From the NCBI RefSeq assembly GCF_002153425.1, contig NZ_KZ119600.1:569356-633355 (forward strand): DNA of 64,000 bases, given 5' to 3'. The notes under the pieces were generated by a model. The model was not told the DNA's origin and made no database searches. It saw only the letters and a list, made by a program, of their open reading frames with translations. Within the stretch, counting starts at the first letter, position 1; each line of letters opens with the position of its first letter. This DNA is from Litchfieldia alkalitelluris. Lineage in GTDB: Bacteria; Bacillota; Bacilli; Bacillales; Salisediminibacteriaceae. Both the position numbers and the translations under genes were made by a program. Below are positions 52,432 through 61,852 of this stretch, one piece after another.

Positions 52432-53436
52432 TTAATTATTTTCAAAAGATACTGCGTGAGCAATACATGGTATCGATTCTTTTTGTTGGTAGGATAATGG
52501 CGATAAGAGGGCTCCTGTTGCAACAACGAGTATTCGATTAAATTCCCCTTCTTTCATTCTGTTAAATAAATGCCCATACGTAACAGCGGCTGAACATCCT
52601 GATCCACTTGCACCTGATAAAACTGGCTGATCTTCTCGGTAAATGATGAGACCGCAGTCTCGAAATTGATCTTTCGTTATGTTCATCCCGTGATCTGTTA
52701 GTAAGTCATAGGCGATCGTTTGTCCAATTTTTCCAAGATCTCCTGTAACGATTAAATCGTAATAGGAAGGATCTATTTGACGGTCCCTAAAATGAGCCTC
52801 TATTGTATCCACAGCAGCTGGAGCCATAGCCCCACCCATGTTGTATGGGTCGCTCAACCCCATGTCTATGACTCTGCCTAACGTTGCAGAAGTTACCCGG
52901 GGACCAACGCCTGTATCGGTGACCAAGGCTGTACCTGCAGCAGTAGCAGTCCACTGTGCTGTAGGTGGTTTTTGTGCACCATACTCGGTTGGATAGCGAA
53001 ACTGCTTTTCAATAGATGAATTGTGACTAGAGGATCCAGTTAATACATACTTAAAACCACCAGTATTAACGATATAAGCTGCTAATGCCATACCTTCCAT
53101 TGATGTTGAACATGCACCAAAGAGTCCAAAATAAGGGACTGGAAATGATCTAGCTGCAAAGCTTGTAGGTGTAATTTGGTTTACTAAATTTCCAGCTAAA
53201 ATAAGTTGGATATCCTCCTTTGTCAAACCAGCCTTTTCAATCGATTTCATACAAGCCTCTTCAAACATAACTTTTTCCGCTTTTTCATATGATTCTTGGC
53301 CTACCCATAGGTCATCATGAAGTGTATCGAAATCATTTGGTATTCTTCCCTTTGCCTCAAATGGTCCTCCTACTGTGCCTGTAGAAGATACGACAGGTTG
53401 ATTTTCAAATTCCCATGTTCGATGACCCGCTAACAT
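52432..53436 (-). CDS. spoVAD: Stage V sporulation protein AD
   Basis: SpoVAD is a thiolase-fold protein that binds dipicolinic acid for uptake into the forespore and release at germination. The 334-aa protein shows HRTWEFENQPVVSSTGTVGGPFEAKG, LAGNLVNQITPTSFAARS, FGLFGACSTSMEGMALA, GSSSHNSSIEKQFRYP and SGASGSGCSAAVTYGHLF. ATG 53436 follows GGGGAGGTCTCTAATC. It sits directly after spoVAC. Confidence 0.96.
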   Translation of the reverse strand: MLAGHRTWEFENQPVVSSTGTVGGPFEAKGRIPNDFDTLHDDLWVGQESYEKAEKVMFEEACMKSIEKAGLTKEDIQLILAGNLVNQITPTSFAARSFPVPYFGLFGACSTSMEGMALAAYIVNTGGFKYVLTGSSSHNSSIEKQFRYPTEYGAQKPPTAQWTATAAGTALVTDTGVGPRVTSATLGRVIDMGLSDPYNMGGAMAPAAVDTIEAHFRDRQIDPSYYDLIVTGDLGKIGQTIAYDLLTDHGMNITKDQFRDCGLIIYREDQPVLSGASGSGCSAAVTYGHLFNRMKEGEFNRILVVATGALLSPLSYQQKESIPCIAHAVSFENN

Positions 53437-53438
53437 GA

Positions 53439-53918
53439 TTAGAGACCTCCCCATTGGATTAAAATTGTTTTTATAAGTGCAATGATAAATGCGGCAACTG
53501 TTCCGAAAACAATAACGGAGCCTGCAAGCTTAAACATATTTCCACCAACACCGAGGACGTATCCTTCTGTTCGGTGCTCAATGGCAGCGGAAGCGACAGA
53601 GTTTGCAAAGCCTGTGACTGGGACAGCCGTACCTGCACCAGCAAATTGTGCGAACCGGTCATATACGCCGAAACCAGTTAGAATGACAGAGAAGAATATC
53701 ATAGTTGCAACTGCCGGATCCCCTGCACTTTTTTCAGTGAAATCAAAAAAAGTATAATAAAAAGTTTGTACACCTTGTCCAAGTGTGCAGATGAGACCTC
53801 CGACAAGAAATGCCTTCAAACAATTTTTTAAGACAGGACGCTTCACTTCACGGTCACTAGCGAATTTTTGATATTTTTGCTGTACAGGTGATAAATTTTT
53901 CTTTTTTTGATCTGACAT
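53439..53918 (-). CDS. spoVAC: Stage V sporulation protein AC
   Basis: SpoVAC is the channel-forming component for dipicolinate movement and acts as a mechanosensitive channel in B. subtilis. The 159-aa protein has about four transmembrane segments and the motifs YQKFASDREVKRPVLKNCLKAFLVGGLICTLGQ and GAGTAVPVTGFANSVASAAIEHRTEGYVLGVGGNMFKLAGSVIVFG. AGAGGGGT precedes ATG 53918. It is the first gene of the operon spoVAC-spoVAD-DUF1657-DUF421. Confidence 0.95.
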   Translation of the reverse strand: MSDQKKKNLSPVQQKYQKFASDREVKRPVLKNCLKAFLVGGLICTLGQGVQTFYYTFFDFTEKSAGDPAVATMIFFSVILTGFGVYDRFAQFAGAGTAVPVTGFANSVASAAIEHRTEGYVLGVGGNMFKLAGSVIVFGTVAAFIIALIKTILIQWGGL

Positions 53919-54093
53919 CTTTACCCCTCTTTCTAACACATGGTCTATATTTATAATCTCCATAAAACCAATAACTACTATAAAATAAATGCAAATCTCA
54001 TTTTGGCAAGTAATTAAATTGGAACTTAATCCAGGAGTTTACGCTTTGGAGGAGGAGGTGGTGTCTTATGTTGTGAAATTATTCCATATTAAC

Positions 54094-54129
54094 AAAATAG
54101 GCTGATGCAGATAAGCATCAACCTATATT
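54094..54129 (-). terminator. Terminator after the DUF1657 gene
   Basis: On the minus strand ATAGGTTGATGC and GCATCAGCCTAT form a stem with loop TTATCT, followed by TTTTG. It separates this DUF1657 gene from spoVAC. Confidence 0.75.
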
Positions 54130-54144
54130 TTTTCACAATCAACT

Positions 54145-54351
54145 CTACATATTCTTATATTGCGGTTCTTCCGTCTCAATCTGTTGAAGGCGAGGAGACA
54201 AAGTATCAACAATCGTTTGTGTCTGTTGTGCCATGTCTTGGAACATTTGCTTAGCTTGTTGATTCTCTGTTTGAAGTGCAAATGTTTCTAAGCTTGCCTG
54301 GGCACTTTTTAATCCAGCTAAGGTTTGCTTTACCTGACTTGCTACAGTCAT
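54145..54351 (-). CDS. DUF1657 protein
   Basis: A 68-aa protein (MTVASQVKQTLAGLKSAQAS ... EPQYKNM) paralogous to the one at 52208 and to the tail of the DUF421 protein. GAGGAGGAACCAAA lies before ATG 54351. It precedes spoVAC in the same direction but a terminator lies between, so it may be a separate sporulation transcript. Mobile spoVA operons often begin with such a gene. Confidence 0.88.
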   Translation of the reverse strand: MTVASQVKQTLAGLKSAQASLETFALQTENQQAKQMFQDMAQQTQTIVDTLSPRLQQIETEEPQYKNM

Positions 54352-54462
54352 TTTGGTTCCTCCTCGAAAATAAGTGGTACTACGATATATAATATCTGTA
54401 GGGAAGTGTAACTTGTATACTGGAAAAAATGAGTTGGGCGATACATATATTGGGGGGATAGC

Positions 54463-55602
54463 ATGAAATATTACAGCTTTGATCAAATAGAAACGCCAGC
54501 ATTGATCGTAAGTGAGGAAAAACTAAAACGAAATATAGAAAGAATGATAAAAGTCCGTAATAATGATGTAGAGGTTAGACCGCATTTTAAAACACATAAA
54601 TCCGTTTCAATTGCAAAAATGCAGTTGGCAATGGGCGCAATTGGGATTACTGTAGCTACAGTATCAGAAGCAGAATTATTACTTACTAGTGGGCTTAAAG
54701 ATATACTTGTAGCTTTCCCTTTATCGGATAGGAAAAAAATAAATAAGCTTTTACAATGGAATGATAAGGCGAGAATCATTTTTACAATCGACAATTGTGA
54801 ACAAGCTGATATCATATCATCTCAAGCGGATGGGCTGAACGTAAAGTCAGAAGTATGGATTAAAGTGAATTGTGGATTAAATCGATGTGGTGTAGAGCCT
54901 GAAGAGGAGACATTGGCTCTTGCAAAATATATAATAGATTCAACAAGCTTAAATTTAACAGGACTTTATACACATGCAGGGCATTCTTATGGTGCTTCCA
55001 CACAAGAAGCTATTACTAAAATTGCAATCGGTGAGGCAGAGAGTATTGTGAAAAGTGCTGAGCTTTGTGAAAAAGAGGGTATATATATAAAGCATAGGAG
55101 TGTTGGGTCTACCCCCACCTTTGAAGTGGCAGCTAAGATAAAAGGCATTACGGAAGTGAGACCAGGTAATGCTGTATTTTTTGATGGAATACAAGTTGAA
55201 TTAGGCGTGGCGAATATAGAGGAAGTAGCCTTAACTGTTTTAGCTACTATCGCCTCAATTAAGAGTAATCGATTAATTATCGATGCAGGTAGTAAAGCTT
55301 TAACGACAGAAAAGGGTGCACATGGTAATGAAGGGATAACAGGTTTTGGAAGAATCTTAAATGACTCTGGTCAAGAACTTCTAATCTCTAGATTATCAGA
55401 AGAACACGGTATAGTAGAACTAGCAGGAGATAATGCTAATCACCATAATCACCATAATCAAAAACGAAGACTTAACGATAAAATTCATATCATACCAAAT
55501 CATGCTTGTCCCGTCGTAAACTTATATGATTATTATTATTTGGAGAAGGCTGATGGGAAATATGAAAAATTTCCTGTGGACGGGAGGGGGAAATCCCAAT
55601 AG
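54463..55602 (+). CDS. D-threonine aldolase-like PLP enzyme
   Basis: The 379-aa protein has the alanine-racemase-type barrel with the PLP lysine Lys43 in RPHFKTHKS and IKVNCGLNRCGV, GLYTHAGHSYG. The C-terminal domain ends with IIPNHACPVVNLYD, the metal-binding His/Cys of D-threonine aldolase and D-serine dehydratase (DSD1) relatives. It cleaves or dehydrates beta-hydroxy D-amino acids; exact substrate is unresolved. A His/Asn stretch (NANHHNHHNQ) is unusual. ATG 54463 follows GGGGGGATAGC. Confidence 0.9.
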   Translation: MKYYSFDQIETPALIVSEEKLKRNIERMIKVRNNDVEVRPHFKTHKSVSIAKMQLAMGAIGITVATVSEAELLLTSGLKDILVAFPLSDRKKINKLLQWNDKARIIFTIDNCEQADIISSQADGLNVKSEVWIKVNCGLNRCGVEPEEETLALAKYIIDSTSLNLTGLYTHAGHSYGASTQEAITKIAIGEAESIVKSAELCEKEGIYIKHRSVGSTPTFEVAAKIKGITEVRPGNAVFFDGIQVELGVANIEEVALTVLATIASIKSNRLIIDAGSKALTTEKGAHGNEGITGFGRILNDSGQELLISRLSEEHGIVELAGDNANHHNHHNQKRRLNDKIHIIPNHACPVVNLYDYYYLEKADGKYEKFPVDGRGKSQ

Positions 55603-55622
55603 TGACTCAAGGGTTCCTCCCT
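55580..55622 (+). terminator. Possible terminator overlapping the end of the aldolase-like gene
   Basis: GGGAGG and CCTCCC (with GGG/CCC inner pairs) form an imperfect stem spanning the stop codon, followed by TTTCC. Weak T run. Confidence 0.4.
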
Positions 55623-55632
55623 TTCCATTCAC

Positions 55633-56196
55633 TTAAAATAAATCTGTAATCCAATCAATCCCATAGAATGATGCAATAGTAAGGAGTACTGTCCAAAAAA
55701 CTAAGCTAACTCCCATCCAAATCGTCGTACGAGTTTTTGACGCTTTGAGTGATAAAGCGATAATTGCAGCAAGGTGGATTCCTGTAATTATTGGGCCTAA
55801 GAAAGCTAAACCGGGTAGCCCATACTTTTCAAATATAGCAGCAGCTCTTTCTTTTTTTGATTTTTTATTTGGTTTGCTACTTTCACTAACAACAATATCA
55901 CTGTCATTGTCAGGGTCTTGTTCTTGTGACAATTCCCGTTCCCGGGCTTTCTTTTCTTTCTTCGCAGCCTTCCTTTTCGCAAAATTTTTATACCATGCTG
56001 TTTGTTTAAACCAAGCGAGAGAATAGACGATAATTAATATGGGAAAGAAATTCCCTAGAAAAGAAACGATAGCAACCATAAGTGGGTTTAGCCCCATGGC
56101 GATACCGATAGGAATTACAATTAATATTTCAAGCCAAGGTGTTGCGGCCATGACAAAAATTAAAATGTATTGCCATAACGTTTCCCAAATGACCAT
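55633..56196 (-). CDS. Small multidrug export family membrane protein (COG2426)
   Basis: The 187-aa protein has hydrophobic segments at both ends (TPWLEILIVIPIGIAMGLNPLMVAIVSFLGNFFPILIIVY, and LAFLGPIITGIHLAAIIALSLKASKTRTTIWMGVSLVFWTVLL). A long charged cytoplasmic loop (KRKAAKKEKKARERELSQEQ to KSKKERAAAIFEKYG) lies between them. The pattern fits the Sm_multidrug_ex family, whose transport role is poorly established. Convergent with the aldolase-like gene. Confidence 0.82.
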   Translation of the reverse strand: MVIWETLWQYILIFVMAATPWLEILIVIPIGIAMGLNPLMVAIVSFLGNFFPILIIVYSLAWFKQTAWYKNFAKRKAAKKEKKARERELSQEQDPDNDSDIVVSESSKPNKKSKKERAAAIFEKYGLPGLAFLGPIITGIHLAAIIALSLKASKTRTTIWMGVSLVFWTVLLTIASFYGIDWITDLF

Positions 56197-56319
56197 AATG
56201 AATACCCCTTTATGTTAGTAATAGACGACTAAGTCATACGCTTTATTGTAGTATCTTCATATCAATTAATAAAATAAAACGATCTACTAGAATTTTTAAG
56301 TGAAGTTAAGGAGAACAAA

Positions 56320-57687
56320 ATGTACAAGACAGAAACAGTCATGGAAAAGATAAAGCTTTTAATGCTTGTAATGTGGCCAATACTCGTAACACAATTAGGA
56401 TTATATGCAATGAATTTCATTGATACGACAATGTCAGGGCGTGCAGGGGCACATGATTTAGCAGGTGTAGCAATTGGCTCTAGTTTGTGGGTACCAATAC
56501 TAACTGGAATCAATGGGATACTTCTCGCTTTAACGCCAATTATATCCCACAAAATCGGAGCTGGAAAAAGGGACGATGTTTCCTACTACGTCACACAGGG
56601 AATGTACTTAGCTATTGCCATATCAGTTACTGTAGTCCTTATAGGCTACTTTGTTTTAGATCCAATTCTTGCATTTATGTCTTTGGAGCAGGAAGTTGCA
56701 CATATTGCGAAGCACTATTTGATAGGATTAATTTTAGGGATCATTCCACTTTTTTTATATGGTGTTTTACGCTCGTTCATGGATTCCTTAGGTCAAACAA
56801 GAGTGACGATGATCATCACATTACTGGCACTGCCTATTAACTTTATGTTTAACTATCTTTTAATATTTGGTAAATTAGGTTTTCCACAACTTGGTGGGAT
56901 TGGTGCAGGATATGCATCAGCTATTACTTATTGGTTTATTTTTTTCGTGACTGTTTATTTTTCAGTGAAAGTTAGACCATTTACAGAATTCCAACTATTT
57001 AAGAGGTTTGAAGCCATTTCATTTATTACGTGGAAGGAGATACTTTTACTTGGATTACCAATAGGCCTAACGATATTTTTTGAAACAAGTATCTTCTCAG
57101 CTGTTACACTATTAATGAGTACGTTCACAACGGAGATAATAGCAGCACACCAAGCTGCTCTCAACTTCGCTAGTATTTTCTATATGGTACCACTGAGTAT
57201 AGCAATGGCACTCACAATTACAGTTGGGTTTGAAATAGGTGCAAACAGGCAGTCAGACGCACGGATATACAGCCGATTAGGGATTATTATTTCTTTAATA
57301 ATGGGACTAGTAGCCTGTTTTGCAATTTATGCAGCCAGAGAACAAATTGCAATTCTTTACACGACAGATTCAGAGGTTGCACTACTCATTACACAGTTCT
57401 TAATTTATTCGATTTTCTTCCAGTTTTCAGATGCCATTAACACGCCTATTCAAGGGATTCTGAGAGGGTATAAAGATGTTAACGTACCATTTGTGATGGC
57501 ACTCATTTCATTTTGGCTAATTGGCCTTCCATTTGGATTCGTAACTGCTAATTATACAACCCTTGGACCGTTTGGTTATTGGCTAGGCCTAATTTTAGGA
57601 CTTGGAGTATGTGCTGCATTTTTAGCTGTTCGTTTAGTGTATGTACAGAAATCATTTCATGCAAAAAAACAGTTAAGTGAGACGTAA
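56320..57687 (+). CDS. MATE family efflux transporter
   Basis: The 455-aa protein has twelve predicted transmembrane segments in two similar halves: MLVMWPILVTQLGLYAMNFIDTTMSGRAGAHDLAGVAIGSSLW and LLGLPIGLTIFFETSIFSAVTLLMSTFTTEIIAAHQAALNFASIFYMVPLSIAMALTITVGFEIGA. MATE pumps export cationic drugs with sodium or protons. AAGGAGAACAAA precedes the ATG. The aldehyde dehydrogenase gene follows by 40 bp, probably in the same transcript. Confidence 0.93.
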   Translation: MYKTETVMEKIKLLMLVMWPILVTQLGLYAMNFIDTTMSGRAGAHDLAGVAIGSSLWVPILTGINGILLALTPIISHKIGAGKRDDVSYYVTQGMYLAIAISVTVVLIGYFVLDPILAFMSLEQEVAHIAKHYLIGLILGIIPLFLYGVLRSFMDSLGQTRVTMIITLLALPINFMFNYLLIFGKLGFPQLGGIGAGYASAITYWFIFFVTVYFSVKVRPFTEFQLFKRFEAISFITWKEILLLGLPIGLTIFFETSIFSAVTLLMSTFTTEIIAAHQAALNFASIFYMVPLSIAMALTITVGFEIGANRQSDARIYSRLGIIISLIMGLVACFAIYAAREQIAILYTTDSEVALLITQFLIYSIFFQFSDAINTPIQGILRGYKDVNVPFVMALISFWLIGLPFGFVTANYTTLGPFGYWLGLILGLGVCAAFLAVRLVYVQKSFHAKKQLSET

Positions 57688-57726
57688 TGAGATACATGAA
57701 CTTTCGTAGGGAAGGGAGAGGTAGAG

Positions 57727-59100
57727 ATGGATGAAACAATCCGTGCACTAGTGGAAAAACAACGGACCTATTTTTATACAGGGGAAACGAAGGACGTTAC
57801 ATTTCGACAAAGGCAATTATACAAATTGAGGCAGGAAATTCAGAAAAGGGAAGACAAAATCCTTGATGCTCTAAAAAAGGACTTAAATAAGTCAGCACAT
57901 GAGGCTTATACAACAGAAATAGGGATCTTGTACAATGAACTGAAGGACATGCTGAAGAACATTGACTTATGGGCTGCACCGAAAAAGGAGAAGACCCCTT
58001 TAACCCATACAGGTACAAAAAGCTTTGTTTATAAGGTTCCTTATGGCGTGACATTAATTATTGCCCCTTGGAATTATCCCTTCCAACTTGCAATAGCTCC
58101 GTTAATTGGTGCTATTGCTGGTGGGAACACAGTTATTGTGAAGCCATCTGAAATGACGCCAAACACGAGTACTGTAATTCGGGAGTTAATTGCAGAGACC
58201 TTCGATGAAAAATACATTGCTGTTGTTGAGGGAGATGCAGAAACGGCTAAGAATCTTCTAGAAGAAAAGCTAGATTATGTTTTCTTTACTGGAAGTGTGG
58301 AAGTAGGAAAGAAGGTCATGGCGGCTGCAGCAAAACAACTCATACCAGTTACGTTGGAGTTGGGTGGTAAGAGTCCTGCCATCATTATGAAAGACGCTAA
58401 TTTAAAGCTTGCAGCAAAACGAATTGTCTGGGGGAAATTTATTAATGCAGGACAAACCTGTGTTGCGCCAGACTATATTCTTGTTCATGAAAAAAATCGT
58501 AGAAAGCTCTTAAAATATTTAGTGAAATATATTAAAAAGTTTTATGGGGAAGATGTACGCTTTAACGATGATTATCCGAAGATCGTCCATGAAAAACATG
58601 TGGATCGACTGGCAGCCATGCTAGATGAGACGAAAGTGTATTATGGGGGAGAACATGATAGAATCGCTCGTTATATGGAGCCAACTATCATGATAGAAGT
58701 TGAAGAACAAGATCCTGTGATGCAGGGAGAAATTTTTGGCCCAATTCTTCCAGTGCTGACTTTCTCAAATGACTATGAAGTAATTGAGAGGGTGAGAAAC
58801 AGACCAAGCCCATTAGCTTTATATTTATTTACGGAAGACAAGAATACAGAAGACTATATTTTGGAGAACCTTTCTTTTGGTGGAGGTTGTGTCAATGATA
58901 CAATCATGCATCTTGCCACTCCGTATCTTCCGTTTGGAGGAGTAGGTGAGAGTGGGATGGGAGCCTATCATGGTAAATACAGCTTTGATACTTTCACCCA
59001 TGAAAAGAGCGTGTTGAAGGCAACTACTTCTTTTGACATTCCACTTCGTTATGGAAAATCCAAAGCTTCCTTAAAAGCGATGAGGAAGTTGATGGATTAA
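57727..59100 (+). CDS. Aldehyde dehydrogenase (ALDH3-like)
   Basis: The 457-aa enzyme oxidises aldehydes with NAD(P)+. Catalytic Glu211 (VTLELGGKSP) and Cys245 (NAGQTCVAPDY) are present, as are IIAPWNYPFQLAIAPLIGAIAGGNTVIVKPSE and FFTGSVEVGKKVM. The short length and C-terminal SFGGGCVNDTIMHLATPYLPFGGVGESGMGAYHGKYSFDTFTHEKSVL fit the ALDH3 group, which includes B. subtilis YwdH. GGGAGAGG precedes the ATG. Confidence 0.94.
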   Translation: MDETIRALVEKQRTYFYTGETKDVTFRQRQLYKLRQEIQKREDKILDALKKDLNKSAHEAYTTEIGILYNELKDMLKNIDLWAAPKKEKTPLTHTGTKSFVYKVPYGVTLIIAPWNYPFQLAIAPLIGAIAGGNTVIVKPSEMTPNTSTVIRELIAETFDEKYIAVVEGDAETAKNLLEEKLDYVFFTGSVEVGKKVMAAAAKQLIPVTLELGGKSPAIIMKDANLKLAAKRIVWGKFINAGQTCVAPDYILVHEKNRRKLLKYLVKYIKKFYGEDVRFNDDYPKIVHEKHVDRLAAMLDETKVYYGGEHDRIARYMEPTIMIEVEEQDPVMQGEIFGPILPVLTFSNDYEVIERVRNRPSPLALYLFTEDKNTEDYILENLSFGGGCVNDTIMHLATPYLPFGGVGESGMGAYHGKYSFDTFTHEKSVLKATTSFDIPLRYGKSKASLKAMRKLMD

Positions 59101-59181
59101 AGGTATGGTCGGCAGATCTATTCTTTTGCTAGATCACAAAAGAAATTGCGTTGAAAAATATAGTATATATTTTATCTACAT

Positions 59182-59220
59182 GCAGAGGCAGTTCCAAAAG
59201 GTGGAACAGCCTCTTTAACG
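59182..59220 (+). terminator. Terminator after the aldehyde dehydrogenase gene
   Basis: GAGGCAGTTCC and GGAACAGCCTC form an 11-bp stem with one mismatch, followed by TTTAACG. Confidence 0.75.
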
Positions 59221-59251
59221 TTAATGATAAATACTTAATATCATCCTAAAT

Positions 59252-60451
59252 TTAAAAGAAATCGTGAATGAACGGCTGTTGTTTTTGAAAACTATTAGAT
59301 AGTCTCTTAGCAGTGTTGTGATCCCCCAATACAAAATCCTCTTGGAGTAAAGTATCCATTGATTGAGAATTAAGTAGAAGAGCCGTTAACGTTTGAACAG
59401 AGAGACGAATTCCCTTTTTAGGAGGGTGCTGGCATGAGCCTACTGATTTTGATGGATAAAACTCAATTTTTGCCTCAGTCTCAGTTGTGTTGACCGGATG
59501 GATGAAATAAGTTCCATCATTCCATTTGCAAAAATCATCTGTTATATGAAGAATAATTGTTGATTTGTCTTTCTCATCAACAAAAGAGAATAAAGTTAAG
59601 AACTTCTCTACATCTACAATTCGAGCCATGAAATAAGACTTAATTTCCCTTTTCACTTTAGGGTCATGCAAAATAAAAGGCAGGCCTGAATTTGGTGGTA
59701 CAATGATCTCCAGTTTTTCCAGCATAGAATCATGGTTCGAAATGAATGTCCACAAGCCGTCCCTAGCTTCAGGATCAAGATAGATGAGTTCATGGACTTT
59801 CATCAAATTAGATTTGATGGAGTAAATAATATAGCCCCTTGCCTCATGAGTACTATTATAATAAACTCCTATATTTCCTTTTTTTCGAGTAAATATGGAC
59901 TGATTCCACCAATTCTCATCACGTGCGAGTGTCCCATTAAATTGTTTCGCCCATGCTTGATAAACTTCATCAATATAGTGATGGTTTTGGTCCACACGTT
60001 TAATGTAGCCAGTTGTGTCTTTTCGTGGAGGCAGCTGATCCCTTGTTAACGTTATCGTTTGTTGATCAGCAAACAGTTCCCACCCCATTTTTCTGTAAAA
60101 TGGAATGGAAAAAGGATAGAGAAAGGAGACGATCTGACCATTGTCTTTCATCGTTTCAAGGCAATGAGCTAATAGCTTTTTAACGTTCCCACTTCGACGA
60201 TGTTCAGGCCATGTAACAACACCAGAGACGCCCCCCATAGGTACTTTTTTTCCTAGTATGTATGTTTCTAATGGTAGAATGGTTGCCTTAGAGATAATGT
60301 TGTTATCTTCTTCTATCACCCATGTGTTTTCAGGCTTCGCCCACTTTTTCCTCTTTTCTCGATCTTCACCAGATAATTCATACTGAAATGCAAATTCGGA
60401 CATGCTAAAACTATAATCAAGCTCTTCCTTAACGAGTTTCCTGATCTTCAT
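59252..60451 (-). CDS. Eis-like GNAT acetyltransferase with SCP2-type C-domain
   Basis: The protein (399 aa) has the Eis layout: an N-terminal GNAT (MGGVSGVVTWPEHRRSGNVKKLLAHCLETM), PFSIPFYRKMGWELFADQQTITLT, a second GNAT-like domain, and a C-terminal sterol-carrier-like domain (about residues 285-399) ending in a free carboxyl after FIHDFF, which in Eis contributes to catalysis. Eis proteins acetylate aminoglycosides or other amines. AGTGAGGTGG lies before ATG 60451. Confidence 0.9.
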   Translation of the reverse strand: MKIRKLVKEELDYSFSMSEFAFQYELSGEDREKRKKWAKPENTWVIEEDNNIISKATILPLETYILGKKVPMGGVSGVVTWPEHRRSGNVKKLLAHCLETMKDNGQIVSFLYPFSIPFYRKMGWELFADQQTITLTRDQLPPRKDTTGYIKRVDQNHHYIDEVYQAWAKQFNGTLARDENWWNQSIFTRKKGNIGVYYNSTHEARGYIIYSIKSNLMKVHELIYLDPEARDGLWTFISNHDSMLEKLEIIVPPNSGLPFILHDPKVKREIKSYFMARIVDVEKFLTLFSFVDEKDKSTIILHITDDFCKWNDGTYFIHPVNTTETEAKIEFYPSKSVGSCQHPPKKGIRLSVQTLTALLLNSQSMDTLLQEDFVLGDHNTAKRLSNSFQKQQPFIHDFF

Positions 60452-60618
60452 ATTAATTGACCACCTCACTTAGTTAATAATCGTATAAAATCATTATATT
60501 CATCATACCAAGGAGTAATCGATTAAAAAAGAGACACATATTGTTCAACACTTCACATGTGTGTATGTACATTCTCATGTTATTATATAATTAAGTAAAG
60601 AAAGGAGATGTGATAGGG

Positions 60619-60864
60619 ATGAAAACTTCAAATAGAAAGCTTTTATGCGAATGGGTAGACTTCTCCACAGATACAGAAACTTACACTCAGGAGATTTTTG
60701 AGGATTTGATAGGTGATGAGTTTGAAGCGATGATGTTCGAGGATACTAATGATATCCCTTCATATATTTGGACTATTAACTTCGTATGCATTATTAAGAG
60801 AAGCACGCGAATGATCAATGACATTTCCGTAACAAAAATTCCGAGAAATCCTGCATGTGAATAA
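60619..60864 (+). CDS. Small protein of unknown function
   Basis: The 81-aa protein (KTSNRKLLCEWVDFSTDTETYTQEIFEDLIGDEFEAMMFED ... SYIWTINFVCIIKRSTRM) is acidic first and basic at the end, without a signal peptide. AAAGGAGATGTGATAGGG precedes; start is ATG 60619 or GTG 60610. I do not recognise the family. A strong terminator follows at 60935. Confidence 0.6.
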   Translation: MKTSNRKLLCEWVDFSTDTETYTQEIFEDLIGDEFEAMMFEDTNDIPSYIWTINFVCIIKRSTRMINDISVTKIPRNPACE

Positions 60865-60934
60865 TTTGAAAAAAGTACTTAGTGTTATTAGCTGTAACAA
60901 TTATAGATGGAGGTAAATTAAACCTCCTATTTGT

Positions 60935-60971
60935 CAAAAGAAAAGGGTCCTCCCCCCTTTTCTTTTTTTTG
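60935..60971 (+). terminator. Terminator after the 81-aa protein gene
   Basis: AAAAGAAAAGGG pairs with CCCCTTTTCTTTT, ending in a run of eight T. Confidence 0.85.
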
Positions 60972-61106
60972 ACTAAAGCTAGGGTGAACCTGAAAAGTTT
61001 ATCGTTGTCAGAAGTACAGTTGTTTTTGTATTATTATATTTATCGGTTCGTATGTCCCAACAAATTAATTCTTGGGCAACATATCTATAATTTTGTGAGG
61101 ATGAAA

Positions 61107-61850
61107 ATGATGAGGACTATATTATGGTTTTTTTACTTTTTTGCTTATTTAATTGTTGCAATTCCTAGTTTAATGAAAGCAACAAGATTACGAAGACAAG
61201 GCAATGAAAAGGGACATGAAGAACATGTAATAAAGGTTACAAAAAATTGGGCGGATTTTTTACTCAGGAAGGCTGGGGCAAAAGTACATATCCATGGTTT
61301 AGAAAATGTACCAGATGAAACGGTCTTAATTGTAAGTAATCATCAAGGGAACTTTGATATTCCGATACTTTTATCTAGCTTAAATAGAAAAATTGGTTTT
61401 ATTTCTAAGAAAGAAGTGAAGAAAATCCCCCTTATAAGGACGTGGATGGAGCATTTAGACTGTATTTTTATGGACAGAAGTAATCGAAGGCAAGCTGTAA
61501 AATCTATTTTGGAAGGCGCCAAAAAGTTAGAACAGGGACAAGACATCGTCATTTTTCCAGAGGGGACAAGAAGTAAAGGGGGCCCTGTTTCCAGATTTAA
61601 AAAAGGCAGCTTTAAACTGGCGACTAGATCTAAGGCCACTATCCTACCAATAACTATTGATGGATCGTATCGCTTAATGGAGGCTAATAACAACTTCATA
61701 AAGCCGGCAGAGGTCCATGTAACAATATCTAAGCCTATCAGAGTACACCAAGAGTATCCGGATATGGATGTTATACAGCTTGCTGAGATCGTTCAAAACC
61801 AAATTGAAGATCAGCTTTATCATGAAGAACAAAAGAAGAGAACGGTATAA
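61107..61850 (+). CDS. 1-acyl-sn-glycerol-3-phosphate acyltransferase (PlsC family)
   Basis: PlsC transfers an acyl group to lysophosphatidic acid, giving phosphatidic acid. After one N-terminal membrane segment (TILWFFYFFAYLIVAIPSL) the protein has the NHQGNFD (HX4D) catalytic motif, VKKIPLIRTWMEHLDCIFMDRSNRR, and FPEGTRSKGGPVSRFKKGSFKLA. About 248 aa, normal. Starts at ATG 61107 (or 61101) after GTGAGGAT; the longer open frame upstream crosses a terminator and is not translated. Confidence 0.92.
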   Translation: MMRTILWFFYFFAYLIVAIPSLMKATRLRRQGNEKGHEEHVIKVTKNWADFLLRKAGAKVHIHGLENVPDETVLIVSNHQGNFDIPILLSSLNRKIGFISKKEVKKIPLIRTWMEHLDCIFMDRSNRRQAVKSILEGAKKLEQGQDIVIFPEGTRSKGGPVSRFKKGSFKLATRSKATILPITIDGSYRLMEANNNFIKPAEVHVTISKPIRVHQEYPDMDVIQLAEIVQNQIEDQLYHEEQKKRTV

Positions 61851-61852
61851 AG

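Noticed and set aside
54030-54105. Tiny plus-strand frame after an AGGAG near 54030
   Set aside because: TTG start, about 20 codons of low complexity, ends inside a terminator stem; no support.
60882-61106. Upstream extension of the PlsC-like protein
   Set aside because: It crosses a strong terminator and the N-terminal sequence is unlike PlsC; the membrane segment starts right after ATG 61107.
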